NCBI RefSeq assembly: GCF_900094585.1 | Contig: NZ_FMAG01000002.1 | Location: forward strand, 884,007-948,006 | Reading direction: 5' to 3' | Length of the DNA stretch: 64,000 bases | DNA from: Martinezella multihospitum | GTDB taxonomy: Bacteria; Pseudomonadota; Alphaproteobacteria; Rhizobiales; Rhizobiaceae | In this document: piece by piece, positions 1 through 9,061 of the stretch | Position numbering within the stretch: position 1 is the stretch's first letter | Layout: the number at the start of each line of letters is the position of its first letter | Notes under the pieces: model-generated | Database searches by the model: none | Told to the model about the DNA's origin: nothing | What the model saw: the letters and a program-made list of their open reading frames with translations, nothing else | Program-made: the position numbers and the translations under genes

Positions 1-1521
1 CGCTTCCTGGAGCTTGGCAAGCGTGACTATTACGCCGACCGCAAGATCGGCCTGCGTCCGTTCCGGCGCAATGTCAGCTATTTCGGTATCGACGCCGATC
101 AGCTTCTGGTCAATGTCCCCGATCTGACACGGCGCATCTTCAAGGAGATCGGCCAGCTTTTCGCCGAGGAAAAGCTGACGCCGCTGCCATATCGCGCCTT
201 CGCTTATGACGAGATCGGCAACGCTTTCCGGCTGATGCAGAATGCCGGCCATATCGGCAAGATCGTGGTGCGGCCGCCTGTTGCGGGTGTCGACAACGTC
301 CTGCGAGCGCCTGCGAAATCCCTGCGTTTCGATGCCAGGGGCGTTTTCCTGGTTGCGGGCGGCATTGGCGGCTTCGGCCTATCCGCCGCTGATTGGCTTG
401 TTTCCAAGGGTGCGCGCCGCATGGCGCTGTGCTCGCGTCGAGGCATTGCCGATACAGAAACGAAAAAGGCGATCGCCGATTGGGCCAAGCGGGGTGTCGT
501 GACGACGCTGCATGCCTGCGATATCACCGATGCTGCCGCGGTCGAGACGCTGCTTGCCTCGCTTCGCGCCGAAGGCCCGCTGAAGGGGGTCGTTCATGCC
601 GCCATGGTTCTGGACGACGCGCTGCTTGCCAACCTGACGCCGGAGCGCAATCGTCCCGTTCTCGAGGTCAAGATCCGTGGCGCCGAAAACCTGGATCGTC
701 TGACGCGGGACGACAAGCTGGAGCTTTTCCTGCTGTTCTCCTCGGCAACGACCATGCTCGGCAATCCTGGCCAGGCGAATTATGTGATGGCAAACGGCTA
801 TCTGGAGGGCCTGGCGCGTGCGCGCCGCGCTGCCGGCAAGCCCGCGCTCGCCGTCGGTTTCGGCGCCATCGCCGACAAGGGCTTCCTTGCCCGCAACATC
901 GAGGTCAATGATCTCCTCTCCAAGCGCATTGGTAAGGCAGCGCTGAAGGCACGCGACGCTCTGGAGCAGGTCGAGCGTTATATGCTGGCGGACAGAGGTG
1001 CGGTCGATGCGGCGGCGATCATGATCGCCGAGATCGATTGGAGCGCCGTTCGCCTGCTGCCGATCTCCGGCCGGTCGCTGTTCGAGCCGCTGATGCGGCA
1101 TGCGGGCAGCCATCAGGCCCTCAACGAGGGAGATGGCATCGATCTTAAGGAACTGATCAGGGGGAAATCGGAAGGGGAGGCTCAGGCCGCCCTGCATGCG
1201 CTCGTCGCTGCGGAGATCGCCGCCATCCTGCGCGTGACGGAAGACACGGTGACGCCCGACAAGGTTCTGAAGGATATCGGGCTCGACAGCCTGATGGCGA
1301 TGGAGCTCGGCATGAGCTTCCAGCAGAAGACCGGCTTCGATATTCCTCTGAGTGGCGTCGGCGAGGGTACGACCGTGGGCGATGTCGTCAGCCGCTTGCG
1401 TGATCGTGTCATGAATCGCAATGGTGATGATGCTAATGGTGACGCGGCAGGTGATGACGGCGTGGTCGAGCGTCTGGCGCGCAGCCATGCCTCAGACCAG
1501 GAAAAAAGGGCCGTCCAGTGA
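1..1521 (+). CDS. rkpA: RkpA-type multidomain polyketide/fatty acid synthase, C-terminal part (5' end outside window)
   Basis: The frame is open from base 1, so the gene starts upstream; 506 residues are visible. In order they show the end of a medium-chain enoyl reductase domain (up to about residue 92, ending GHIGKIVVRPP), a ketoreductase with the NADPH loop GGIGGFG near residues 120-126, catalytic Ser 247/248, Tyr261 and Asn265 (NYVMAN), and a C-terminal acyl carrier domain with the phosphopantetheine serine at residue 430 in GLDSLMAMEL. This ER-KR-ACP order is that of a fully reducing type I synthase. In Sinorhizobium RkpA makes a specialised fatty acid needed for K-antigen capsule. The assignment as RkpA rests on rkpG, rkpH, rkpI and rkpJ following directly; rkpG starts inside its stop codon (GTGA). 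It ends the synthase that should supply the acyl chain used by RkpG. Confidence 0.88.
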   Translation, partial: RFLELGKRDYYADRKIGLRPFRRNVSYFGIDADQLLVNVPDLTRRIFKEIGQLFAEEKLTPLPYRAFAYDEIGNAFRLMQNAGHIGKIVVRPPVAGVDNVLRAPAKSLRFDARGVFLVAGGIGGFGLSAADWLVSKGARRMALCSRRGIADTETKKAIADWAKRGVVTTLHACDITDAAAVETLLASLRAEGPLKGVVHAAMVLDDALLANLTPERNRPVLEVKIRGAENLDRLTRDDKLELFLLFSSATTMLGNPGQANYVMANGYLEGLARARRAAGKPALAVGFGAIADKGFLARNIEVNDLLSKRIGKAALKARDALEQVERYMLADRGAVDAAAIMIAEIDWSAVRLLPISGRSLFEPLMRHAGSHQALNEGDGIDLKELIRGKSEGEAQAALHALVAAEIAAILRVTEDTVTPDKVLKDIGLDSLMAMELGMSFQQKTGFDIPLSGVGEGTTVGDVVSRLRDRVMNRNGDDANGDAAGDDGVVERLARSHASDQEKRAVQ

Positions 1522-2942
1522 CCACGTATGATGCTGATGATGGCAATCCGGCGGAGCAGAAGAAAAGCAAGCTGCTCGAGCAGATGCGCCGTGTTGGCGA
1601 ATCCTCTGGCCGTAACCGGACCGAGCGGCTGAACCGGCAGCCGCAGGCACAACCGCGCCAGGTAACGCGCTTCGAGGATCTGCCCGAATACAAGCGCGTC
1701 GCAACGCAGCGCATCGCGGGTGAATTGCTTGGCGTTGCCAATCCCTTCTACCGGTCGCACGATGCTGCCGCGGGCGCGACGACGCGCATCGGCGGGCGCG
1801 AGTTCGTCAATTTTGCTTCCTATGACTACTTGGCGACCAATACCGACCCGCATGTCGCCGCACGTGCCAAAGAGGCGATCGATCGTTTCGGAATTTCGGC
1901 GTCGGCTAGCCGCCTTGTGGCAGGAGAGCGGCCTGGTCATGTCGAGCTCGAGCGTAGGCTCGCCGCAGTCTATGGCGTCGATGCCGCCGTCTGCTTCGTC
2001 AGCGGCTACCTGACCAATGTCACAGCGATCGGCTGCCTGATGGGGCCGCAGGATCTCGTGATCCACGATGAATTCATTCATAACAGTGCGCTTGCCGGCA
2101 TCAAGCTTTCCGGCGCGGCACGCCGGCTGTTTCAGCATAACGATGTCGAGAATCTCGAAAATATCCTGAAGACGCTCTCATCGGATTTTCGGCGCGTCCT
2201 CGTCATCGTCGAAGGCATCTATTCGATGGATGGCGATATTGCCGATCTTCCCGCCCTGCTGGAATTGAGGGCGCGCTACGGTTTTTGGCTGATGGTCGAC
2301 GAAGCGCATGCGCTTGGCATTCTCGGCAAGACGGGCCGCGGTACGTTCGAGCATTTCGATCTCGATCCGCGTGATGTCGATATCTGGATGGGGACGCTGT
2401 CGAAGACGACCTCTAGCTGTGGCGGCTACATTGCCGGCAGCAGCGCACTTGCCGATATTCTGAAGGCGGAAGCCGGCGGTTTCGTCTATAGCGTCGGTCT
2501 CTCACCGGTTCTCGCCGCTGCCGCCGTTGCTGGCCTCGATATCCTCAAATCCGAACCGGAGCGAACCCAACGCCTCAGGCGCAATGGCCACCTTTTTCTC
2601 GAAGAAGCAAAGGCTGCGGGCCTCGATACCGGCCTCAGCATGGGCCATTCGGTCGTGCCCGTGATCGTCGGCGATTCGCTTCGTGCAGCGCAGCTTTCGA
2701 ACGACCTGCTCGCCGAAGGCATCAATGTGTTGCCCATCATCCACCCGGCGGTGCCGGAAGGCATGGCGCGGCTCCGCTTCTTCATCACCTGTAATCATAC
2801 CGAGGAGCAGATTCGGCGAGCGGTCGCGCTCACGGCCGAAAAACTCAAGAGTTTGAAGGACCGCAATTTCGGTCTTGCCTCGCTGGATATCGACAAGATG
2901 ATGCAGCTGCTGCCCCTGGCTCAGGCTCCAGGCGGCTCATAA
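1518..2942 (+). CDS. rkpG: RkpG, PLP-dependent alpha-oxoamine synthase family acyltransferase
   Basis: A 474-residue member of the 8-amino-7-oxononanoate synthase / 2-amino-3-ketobutyrate CoA ligase / serine palmitoyltransferase family. These enzymes condense an acyl thioester with an amino acid with loss of CO2. The PLP lysine is Lys296 in GTLSKTTSSCGGY; the MVDEAHALGILG motif carries the cofactor-binding Asp and His. About 80 N-terminal residues precede the fold and are rich in charged and Gln residues. The start is GTG inside the rkpA stop (GTGA), so the two are translationally coupled, consistent with the ACP at the end of RkpA being the acyl donor. The family is known as RkpG in Sinorhizobium capsule loci; its exact amino acid substrate is not shown by the sequence. 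Confidence 0.88.
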   Translation: MTTYDADDGNPAEQKKSKLLEQMRRVGESSGRNRTERLNRQPQAQPRQVTRFEDLPEYKRVATQRIAGELLGVANPFYRSHDAAAGATTRIGGREFVNFASYDYLATNTDPHVAARAKEAIDRFGISASASRLVAGERPGHVELERRLAAVYGVDAAVCFVSGYLTNVTAIGCLMGPQDLVIHDEFIHNSALAGIKLSGAARRLFQHNDVENLENILKTLSSDFRRVLVIVEGIYSMDGDIADLPALLELRARYGFWLMVDEAHALGILGKTGRGTFEHFDLDPRDVDIWMGTLSKTTSSCGGYIAGSSALADILKAEAGGFVYSVGLSPVLAAAAVAGLDILKSEPERTQRLRRNGHLFLEEAKAAGLDTGLSMGHSVVPVIVGDSLRAAQLSNDLLAEGINVLPIIHPAVPEGMARLRFFITCNHTEEQIRRAVALTAEKLKSLKDRNFGLASLDIDKMMQLLPLAQAPGGS

Positions 2943-2960
2943 GTTCGGGGCGGTCGTTTC

Positions 2961-3815
2961 ATGCACGTTATCGTCACGGGAGGTTCAAGCGGAATTGGTC
3001 TGGCGGTAGCGAAGCTTTATGTGGCCAGGGGTGCTCGAGTTTCGCTTCTTGCTCGCGATACGGGGCGTCTCGAAGCGGCGCGCGCGGAAATCGCAGCGCT
3101 TCCCGGTGTCGACGGTGCCTTTATCCGGACGGCTTCCGTTGATGTGGCTTCGGCCGAACAGACCACGGAGGCGATAAAGCTTTGCGAAGCGTCCTTCGGT
3201 CCCTGTGATATCCTCATAGCTTCCGCGGGTATCGTCGAACCCTGCGCCTTCGATGCGATGCCGACATCGGTCTTCGATGAGCAGATCTCCATCAATGTTC
3301 TCGGGACGGCCAATGCGGTTCGGGCTGTTTATAAAGGCATGAAGAGCCGGCGCGGCGGCCGGATCATGATGATCTCCTCGGGAGCGGCCTTGATCGGCAT
3401 CTTCGGCTACACCGCCTATTGCGCGTCCAAATCTGCGTTGGAGGGTTTTGCCGAGGCTTTGAGTGCCGAGGCTGGTGCTTCGGGCGTAAAGATTTCCATC
3501 TGCTTTCCGCCCGATACGATGACGCCGCAATATCGTCGGGAAATCTCTCTCAGACCTCACGAAGCGAAAATGTTGATGGGGTCCGTCAAGCCGTGGAGTG
3601 CAGAGGCCGTCGCGGCAAAAATCGTCCACGGACTGGATCGTGGCAAACAAAGAATCCATTTTGGATTTTCGCTGACGGCGCTTGCATTTTTCGGACCACT
3701 GATAAAACCGCCGCTGCTATGGTGGTTTTCGCGCAAGACGCGAAAAATATTTGGTAGGGAGGGGGGGCGCGGTCTTGCCGATACCGCCGAGCAAGGCTTT
3801 GATAGTGATAAGTAA
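2961..3815 (+). CDS. rkpH: RkpH, short-chain dehydrogenase/reductase, 3-ketosphinganine reductase-like
   Basis: A 284-residue SDR. The nucleotide loop is TGGSSGIG (residues 6-13), the catalytic residues are Ser140, Tyr153 and Lys157 (YCASK), and a hydrophobic stretch LAFFGPLIKPPLLWWF lies near the C terminus, followed by basic residues. That C-terminal membrane-facing segment and the overall layout resemble 3-ketodihydrosphingosine reductases. It starts 18 bases after rkpG with ATG, so it is in the same operon. RkpG is a family that makes amino ketones from acyl donors, and RkpH would be placed to reduce the ketone; this pairing is inference. Known in Sinorhizobium as RkpH, required for K-antigen. 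Confidence 0.87.
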   Translation: MHVIVTGGSSGIGLAVAKLYVARGARVSLLARDTGRLEAARAEIAALPGVDGAFIRTASVDVASAEQTTEAIKLCEASFGPCDILIASAGIVEPCAFDAMPTSVFDEQISINVLGTANAVRAVYKGMKSRRGGRIMMISSGAALIGIFGYTAYCASKSALEGFAEALSAEAGASGVKISICFPPDTMTPQYRREISLRPHEAKMLMGSVKPWSAEAVAAKIVHGLDRGKQRIHFGFSLTALAFFGPLIKPPLLWWFSRKTRKIFGREGGRGLADTAEQGFDSDK

Positions 3816-3931
3816 TACGAAACAACTACCGGTGTTGCGCTGTCGGTGAAACACGTGCAAGAGAAGGTAAGTCAGGGAATTGGCGGCCCGTTCCTCGTGG
3901 ATATGAGAAATGCCGTAGAGGCGGCGGGCAT

Positions 3932-5524
3932 TTGGATGGCGCAATCTTGAAGCTTCATGATTTTCCAGTTCTTTTGACGCTTGCCTGCTTCGCGTTCTCC
4001 TGCGTGATCGTCCTGCTGACCGATCCTTTCGCCATGCCGGCTGCCGTCACCGCCGAGAATCGCCCGAAAAGAAGCTGGCGGCGGGTAGCCTGCGACTGGG
4101 CGGCGAGGATCCCGGTCATCATATTGATCTATGTCGCCTTCTTTGCCATTTCCTGGCGCCCGCTCTACAGCACGCAGGCTGTCATCAGCTTCTTCGTCAT
4201 CTTCACGGGCATATCGAGGGCGAAGTTCGAGTTTATCCGTGAGCCGCTGGTTTTTTCGGACATCGCGCTCGTCGTGGATGTCTTCAAATACAAGGAGATC
4301 TTCTACGCGACTTCGCTGAACATCGTCTTCTGGATCATCGCCTTCGCTTATGTTTTCGGCCTCAGCGGCCTCTACATGTATCTTGAGCCATCGGTTTTGC
4401 CGGCGTCGAACCAATTGCTATGGGTCCTGTTGATGTTGGCGGTCGCCTTCGCGCCATGGCTCGCGCTGTTCAGCAGGGTCGTCAGCGAACCGGTCTGCCG
4501 TTTCACACAGAAGTTTCTCGGCAAGGTTGACGTGAAGATCGATACGGTGCGCTTCGGCACCTTCGCCTCCGTCGTCTTTCATTTCGTCATCTGGGTCGGT
4601 GTCCGGCGCGAGGCGATCGTCGCGGAATTATCCGGGCGCTTCATGTCGGCGCTGCAGGAGCTTTGGGAGCATGGCGAAGACGAACCGCTCATCGTCGTCT
4701 GGCAATCCGAATCCTTCATCGATCTCAGGCATTTCGGCGTCGACAACATCAAGCTTCCCAATCTCGACCGCCTGCGCGAGCAGGCCGCGCAATGGGGCCG
4801 CATGACCAGCGTCTTCGAGGGTGGCTATACGCTGCGAACCGAATTTGCTGTCTTGAGCGGGCTGTTGCCTGAAAATGTACATATCGATGCCAGCTACCCC
4901 TATCTGCGCGCCAGCCACTATAAGGATGTGGTCTGGCCGGCGCGGCTGAAGAAGGCGGGCTGGAAGACGCAGTTCATCCATCCCTACGACAAGACATTCT
5001 TCCTTCGACACAAGGCATTGCCGCAGCTCGGCTTCGACCGGATGATGATGCTGGACGAGTTCGATCACAATCCGGAACGCGATGGCCCCTATGTCAGCGA
5101 CCTCTCGCTGACGAAGAGTGTGATTCGGACGATCGACGACGATGGCATGGGCAAGAATTTCCTGTTCGTTGCGTCCATGGCGAATCACGGCCCCTGGGAG
5201 CCGGGCCGCTGCGGCGACCTTGTCAATCCGGTGGATATCTATGGCGAGCTCCTGATGCGCGCCGATCACGCGCTCGGCAATCTCGCCCATCACCTCGACA
5301 GGCTGGATCGCCCGGTCTGGCTGCTCTTCTATGGTGATCATGCACCCTTGCTGAAAGCCTTTGCAGATCCGTTCCCCGATCCGCGCACCGATTACCTCAT
5401 CGTTCCGCTTGGCCGCGCGCGCGCCCATTCCCAAAAGCCGCAGCCGCCACAGGAAGAGGCACCGTGGAACCTGTTCGGCACATTGCTGCACTATGCCGGC
5501 CTTGCCACCGAGGTTCCGGAGTGA
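3932..5524 (+). CDS. rkpI: RkpI, inner-membrane sulfatase/phosphatase-superfamily transferase of the K-antigen locus
   Basis: A protein of about 530 residues with roughly five N-terminal transmembrane segments (residues 1-220) and then an alkaline-phosphatase/sulfatase-like domain. Motifs resemble those of LtaS and MdoB phosphoglycerol or phosphoethanolamine transferases: VVWQSESF (metal ligand), a candidate nucleophile Thr300 in GGYTLRTEF, MANHGPW, and the metal-binding YGDHAPLL. It probably moves a polar group onto a capsule or lipid precursor on the periplasmic side; substrate unknown. The proposed start is TTG after an AGAGGCGG ribosome site; no ATG or GTG lies in frame upstream after the preceding stop, so the start is uncertain. 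A 116-base gap separates it from rkpH, and its stop overlaps the rkpJ start (TGATG). Confidence 0.8.
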   Translation: MDGAILKLHDFPVLLTLACFAFSCVIVLLTDPFAMPAAVTAENRPKRSWRRVACDWAARIPVIILIYVAFFAISWRPLYSTQAVISFFVIFTGISRAKFEFIREPLVFSDIALVVDVFKYKEIFYATSLNIVFWIIAFAYVFGLSGLYMYLEPSVLPASNQLLWVLLMLAVAFAPWLALFSRVVSEPVCRFTQKFLGKVDVKIDTVRFGTFASVVFHFVIWVGVRREAIVAELSGRFMSALQELWEHGEDEPLIVVWQSESFIDLRHFGVDNIKLPNLDRLREQAAQWGRMTSVFEGGYTLRTEFAVLSGLLPENVHIDASYPYLRASHYKDVVWPARLKKAGWKTQFIHPYDKTFFLRHKALPQLGFDRMMMLDEFDHNPERDGPYVSDLSLTKSVIRTIDDDGMGKNFLFVASMANHGPWEPGRCGDLVNPVDIYGELLMRADHALGNLAHHLDRLDRPVWLLFYGDHAPLLKAFADPFPDPRTDYLIVPLGRARAHSQKPQPPQEEAPWNLFGTLLHYAGLATEVPE

Positions 5525-6816
5525 TGCCCAGCGGGGAGGGCGCCGCCCCCGCGCGCGTATTCCTGTTCCTGCAGGGGCCATCCTCGCCATTGTTTATCGA
5601 GATCGCCGGAATCCTGGAAATGGCCGGCAGCCGCTGCATCCGCATCAACCTGAATGCCGGGGACTGGATTTGTTGGCGCTGGCGCGGCGCCTCCAATTAC
5701 CGCGGCGGTTTTGCCGGATGGCGCGCTCATGTCAGACAGCGAATCGAGGCCGAGAACGTCACCGACCTGATTCTGCACGGCGAGGAGCGCCCCTACCACC
5801 AGGTTGCCATCGAGGAGGCGCGGCGTGCCGGCGTTACCGTCAATGTTGTCGAGATGGGATATTTGCGGCCGGACTGGGTGACGCTCGAGCGAGATGGCCT
5901 CTCCTCCAATTCGCACTTTCCGGCTGAGCCTGCCCATATATTGAAGGCAGCGTCCAAGCTGCCGGAACCGGATTGGAAACGCCGCTACAGTCAAACTTTT
6001 CTGGCGGAAGCGCTTTATGATCTCGCCTACTATCTCCCGATCGTCTTTCTGCAGTTTCTCTATCCCGGCTATCGGCGGCACGGGCTTTACCATCCCTTGA
6101 TGGAATATGCCGGCTGGCTGAGGAAACTTCCTTCCAGCGGCAGGAGGGCACGAGAGGCAGAGGGTGTGATCGAGGGTCTGATTGCCGGCGGCAAAGGATT
6201 CTTCGTCTATCCGCTGCAGCTTCAGACCGATTTTCAGTTGCGAGCACATTCGCCCTTCCATCAACAGCAGGATGCCATCCGGCTGATTGTTCGTTCCTTC
6301 GCGGAGAATGCCGCACCCGACGCGCACCTCGTCCTCAAGCTCCATCCGCTCGACCATGGGCTGGTGGATTGGCGCGCCTATGTCGATCGCATCGGCGCCT
6401 CATGCGGATTGTCGCCGCGCATTCATCTGATCGATGGCGGCAATCTTGATCGGTTGATTGCTGCCAGCCAAGGTATGGTGACGGTCAACTCGACTGCGGC
6501 GCTTTCCGCGCTACAGGCTGAAAAGCCGGTCAAAGCGCTGGGAGCGGCGATCTACGACATCGATGGCCTGAGCGATCAAGGCAGCCTGGATCGATTCTGG
6601 CGGGAGCCGTCGCCGCCGTCGCCGGAGCTATGCGGCGCATTCTTTCGCCTGCTGGCCGCAGCGGTGCAGGTACGCGGCAACTTTTGCTCCGGGGAGGGCG
6701 CGCGCGCCGCCGCCGCGCAGATCGCGGAGAGATTGTTGTCGCGGACCGTCAATCTGCCTGACGCCTACATCGACCCGCCGCCGAGGCGGCGGCCGATAAA
6801 GCTTCCTGTGCCGTAA
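5524..6816 (+). CDS. rkpJ: RkpJ, capsule polysaccharide KpsS/LipB-like protein
   Basis: 430 residues starting with ATG overlapping the rkpI stop (TGATG); an earlier in-frame ATG at 5464 lies inside rkpI and is less likely. It matches the capsule_synth family of KpsS/LipB: GKGFFVYPLQLQTDFQLRAH, LVLKLHPLDHG and a C-terminal VTVNSTAALSALQ followed by EKPVKALG. KpsS and KpsC homologues are now known to be retaining beta-Kdo transferases that add the poly-Kdo linker to the lipid end of group 2 capsules; this function is inferred here by family. It is the last gene of the rkp block; the next plus-strand genes are unrelated. Confidence 0.85.
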   Translation: MPSGEGAAPARVFLFLQGPSSPLFIEIAGILEMAGSRCIRINLNAGDWICWRWRGASNYRGGFAGWRAHVRQRIEAENVTDLILHGEERPYHQVAIEEARRAGVTVNVVEMGYLRPDWVTLERDGLSSNSHFPAEPAHILKAASKLPEPDWKRRYSQTFLAEALYDLAYYLPIVFLQFLYPGYRRHGLYHPLMEYAGWLRKLPSSGRRAREAEGVIEGLIAGGKGFFVYPLQLQTDFQLRAHSPFHQQQDAIRLIVRSFAENAAPDAHLVLKLHPLDHGLVDWRAYVDRIGASCGLSPRIHLIDGGNLDRLIAASQGMVTVNSTAALSALQAEKPVKALGAAIYDIDGLSDQGSLDRFWREPSPPSPELCGAFFRLLAAAVQVRGNFCSGEGARAAAAQIAERLLSRTVNLPDAYIDPPPRRRPIKLPVP

Positions 6817-6974
6817 GGATGATGCAATGTAATGGAAGAAGAATTGGTGCCGCTGCGAGGTCTTCAGGCTGAAATTGACAACGAGGCCACTTACATGTGG
6901 ACTGAAACGGAACTCAGCGCAGCGATTCGACACTGGGAATGAATGTGGATAACGGTTTGCGGGGAGCAAACGCC

Positions 6975-7088
6975 ATGGATGACAGCAAGATGGAACGATT
7001 CATGTTGAAGGAGCTGCTGATGATTATCGCAGCCCTCGTGCTTGTTTCCGTGGTGCTTCTGGCCGTCATTATTCTCGGCAACTACTGA
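6975..7088 (+). CDS. Small single-pass membrane peptide, 37 residues
   Basis: ATG is preceded by GGGGAG with an 8-base spacer. The peptide starts MDDSKMERFMLKELL and is then almost all hydrophobic (IIAALVLVSVVLLAVIILG) and ends NY, giving one membrane helix with a charged N terminus. About three quarters of its codons end in G or C, as in neighbouring genes. It lies between rkpJ and tRNA-Val. I do not recognise a family; function unknown. Confidence 0.5.
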   Translation: MDDSKMERFMLKELLMIIAALVLVSVVLLAVIILGNY

Positions 7089-7178
7089 GCCGTAGGTGTT
7101 GGGCGCGCAAAGCCGCCCATCGTGATTGCAGCGAACCGCCGACGATCAATCAAACTAACAATTGAATATTGTGAAGAG

Positions 7179-7254
7179 TGGTGGGCGATGAGAGACTCGA
7201 ACTCCCGACATCCTCGGTGTAAACGAGGCGCTCTACCAACTGAGCTAATCGCCC
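7179..7254 (-). tRNA. tRNA-Val (anticodon TAC)
   Basis: Read on the minus strand, the acceptor GGGCGAT pairs with ATCGCCC, the D arm contains AGCTCAGTTGGTAGAGC, the anticodon stem CCTCG/CGAGG encloses the loop TTTACAC with anticodon TAC, and the T arm has GTTCGAGTC. The CCA end is encoded in the DNA (7181-7179). Anticodon TAC reads valine codons GTA and GTG. Confidence 0.97.
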
Positions 7255-7296
7255 TTCTGCGAAGCGGGTCATTGGCCCGCCGCATTCGGTGGCCGT

Positions 7297-7325
7297 GATC
7301 TATGCGGAACGACGACAAACCGCAA
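7297..7325 (-). promoter_or_regulatory. Candidate sigma70 promoter for tRNA-Val
   Basis: On the minus strand, TTGCGG (7325-7320) and TAGATC (7302-7297) are separated by 17 bases, about 43 bases upstream of the mature tRNA-Val 5' end. The match is moderate, but position and spacing fit. Confidence 0.45.
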
Positions 7326-7549
7326 GAGTGTTTGTGAAGATTTTTTGATTTTTTTGAATTTTACACCTCTCCGGCCGGGGTCATCCACATGAGCAGATGT
7401 GAGGCTTGCTGGATTGCTCCTGTGCATATCAGGCGCTGATGAAATGCGTGGAGTGGGAACCTGCCATGTCAAATCGCCGGAACGGAAAGTTGCGGGCGAG
7501 CTTGTCCAAAACAATTCGCACTCTGTCATCGATTTGTATTCAAACCTGC
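7326..7549. other. Intergenic region between the divergent tRNA genes
   Basis: No convincing gene in the stretch between the tRNA-Val promoter and the tRNA-Asp promoter. It includes a T-rich run at 7334-7362. Open frames here lack ribosome sites and coding-type codon use. Confidence 0.5.
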
Positions 7550-7578
7550 TTGACACCCAAACACGAACCCCGTAGTTA
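7550..7578 (+). promoter_or_regulatory. Candidate sigma70 promoter for the tRNA-Asp pair
   Basis: A perfect TTGACA (7550-7555), a 17-base spacer and TAGTTA (7573-7578) lie about 68 bases upstream of the first tRNA-Asp. No comparable promoter is seen between the two tRNA genes, so they probably share this one. Confidence 0.65.
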
Positions 7579-7645
7579 GCCGCTCATCGAACGGCGAGGG
7601 CCGCTTTGATGGGTGCGGAAGCATCCGGAATGCTTGAAATGAAAT

Positions 7646-7722
7646 GCGGGTGTAGCTCAGTCGGTTAGAGTGCCGGCCTGTCACGCCGGAGGTCGCGGGT
7701 TCGAGCCCCGTCACTCGCGCCA
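7646..7722 (+). tRNA. tRNA-Asp (anticodon GTC), first copy
   Basis: 77 bases. Acceptor GCGGGTG pairs with CACTCGC with one G-U pair, D arm AGCTCAGTCGGTTAGAG, anticodon stem CCGGC/GCCGG with loop CTGTCAC, T arm GTTCGAGCC, discriminator G and encoded CCA. Identical over its full length to the copy at 7771. Confidence 0.97.
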
Positions 7723-7770
7723 TTTCAAGGCAAATTTCGGATCTGCATCGGCTGAAAGGCCAAACAATGC

Positions 7771-7847
7771 GCGGGTGTAGCTCAGTCGGTTAGAGTGCCG
7801 GCCTGTCACGCCGGAGGTCGCGGGTTCGAGCCCCGTCACTCGCGCCA
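7771..7847 (+). tRNA. tRNA-Asp (anticodon GTC), second copy
   Basis: Identical to the copy at 7646-7722 and separated from it by 48 bases with unrelated sequence, so only the tRNA has been duplicated or kept identical. The encoded CCA is at 7845-7847. Confidence 0.97.
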
Positions 7848-8105
7848 TTTTCTCCAAGCCATTACAATCAAACATCAATTTATTGCGATTGCGAAAGAGC
7901 CTTTTCGCGCCAGCGCTGATTTGTCGCGTTGCCGTCGCAACACATTGATATCTACCGCTCGATAGTACCCTAAAGGACAGATTCAAAAGGCTTGCGCCCG
8001 CGCTCCGGCTGCGCTAACCACGGCTTTGTTGCAACGCTCTTTCGCTTGCTGGGCATTTGCTCAGATGCGCCGCCCCGGCGCTGATCGCAAGCAGGGATGG
8101 ACATG

Positions 8106-8471
8106 ATGACTGGACTGCTCAGTTCCTATATTCCGATAGCGATTTTCATTGGTATTGCCTTGGTAATCGGCCTGGCGCTGTTGATCACGCCGTTCGCCGT
8201 CGCCTTCAAGGCGCCTGACTCGGAAAAGCTGTCGGCTTACGAATGCGGCTTCAATGCATTCGATGACGCCCGCATGAAGTTCGATATCCGCTTCTATCTG
8301 GTATCGATTCTCTTCATCATCTTCGATCTGGAAGTCGCCTTCCTCTTCCCGTGGGCCGTTTCGTTCGGTGCGATCGGCTGGTTCGGGTTCTGGTCGATGA
8401 TGGTCTTCCTCGCGGTGCTGACCATCGGCTTTATCTATGAATGGAAGAAGGGAGCCCTGGAATGGGAGTAG
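8106..8471 (+). CDS. nuoA: NADH-quinone oxidoreductase subunit A
   Basis: 121 residues with three membrane helices; a small membrane-arm subunit of complex I (ND3 in mitochondria). The signature loop [20 protein letters not shown] carries the conserved Cys, followed by [20 protein letters not shown]. In-frame ATGs occur at 8097, 8103 and 8106; 8106 gives the usual family length and the best spacing from AGGGATGG at 8093. First gene of the nuo operon, 258 bases after tRNA-Asp; I could not assign a clear promoter in that gap. Confidence 0.95.
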   Translation: MTGLLSSYIPIAIFIGIALVIGLALLITPFAVAFKAPDSEKLSAYECGFNAFDDARMKFDIRFYLVSILFIIFDLEVAFLFPWAVSFGAIGWFGFWSMMVFLAVLTIGFIYEWKKGALEWE

Positions 8472-9043
8472 CCCCAAGCAACACGACGCTCGTCGCGCCG
8501 CAGCCGAAGGGGATCATCGATCCCGCGACCGGCAGGCCCGTTGGCAGCAACGACCCGTTCTTCGGCGAAATCAACAATGAGCTCGCCGACAAGGGCTTTC
8601 TGGTCACCTCCACCGATGAGCTGATCAACTGGGCGCGCACCGGCTCTCTGATGTGGATGACCTTCGGTCTCGCCTGCTGCGCTGTCGAGATGATGCAGGT
8701 TTCCATGCCGCGCTACGACGTCGAGCGCTTCGGCTTTGCGCCGCGCGCTTCGCCGCGCCAGTCCGACGTCATGATCGTCGCCGGCACGCTCACCAACAAG
8801 ATGGCGCCCGCTTTGCGCAAGGTCTACGACCAGATGCCCGAGCCGCGTTACGTCATTTCGATGGGCTCCTGCGCCAACGGCGGCGGCTACTATCACTATT
8901 CCTATTCCGTCGTTCGCGGATGCGACCGTGTCGTTCCGATCGACATCTATATTCCGGGCTGTCCTCCCACGGCGGAGGCGCTGCTTTACGGCGTGCTTCT
9001 GCTGCAGAAGAAGATCCGGCGCACCGGCACCATCGAACGGTAA
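8462..9043 (+). CDS. nuoB: NADH-quinone oxidoreductase subunit B
   Basis: 193 residues, the PSST-type subunit that holds iron-sulfur cluster N2, the last electron carrier before quinone. Cluster cysteines are seen in [21 protein letters not shown] and [14 protein letters not shown]. The start overlaps the nuoA end by 10 bases and has GGGAG 7 bases upstream; the longer frame from 8441 would run back into nuoA. It acts at the junction of the peripheral and membrane arms with NuoD. Confidence 0.96.
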   Translation: MGVAPSNTTLVAPQPKGIIDPATGRPVGSNDPFFGEINNELADKGFLVTSTDELINWARTGSLMWMTFGLACCAVEMMQVSMPRYDVERFGFAPRASPRQSDVMIVAGTLTNKMAPALRKVYDQMPEPRYVISMGSCANGGGYYHYSYSVVRGCDRVVPIDIYIPGCPPTAEALLYGVLLLQKKIRRTGTIER

Positions 9044-9061
9044 GGCAGGGGACAAGGTATC

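Noticed and set aside
6832..6942. 36-codon frame after rkpJ
   Set aside because: Weak ribosome site and third positions about half G/C, unlike neighbours.
7646..7847. Tandem identical tRNA-Asp genes as an integration site
   Set aside because: No integrase, no flanking partial tRNA copy or mobile genes nearby.
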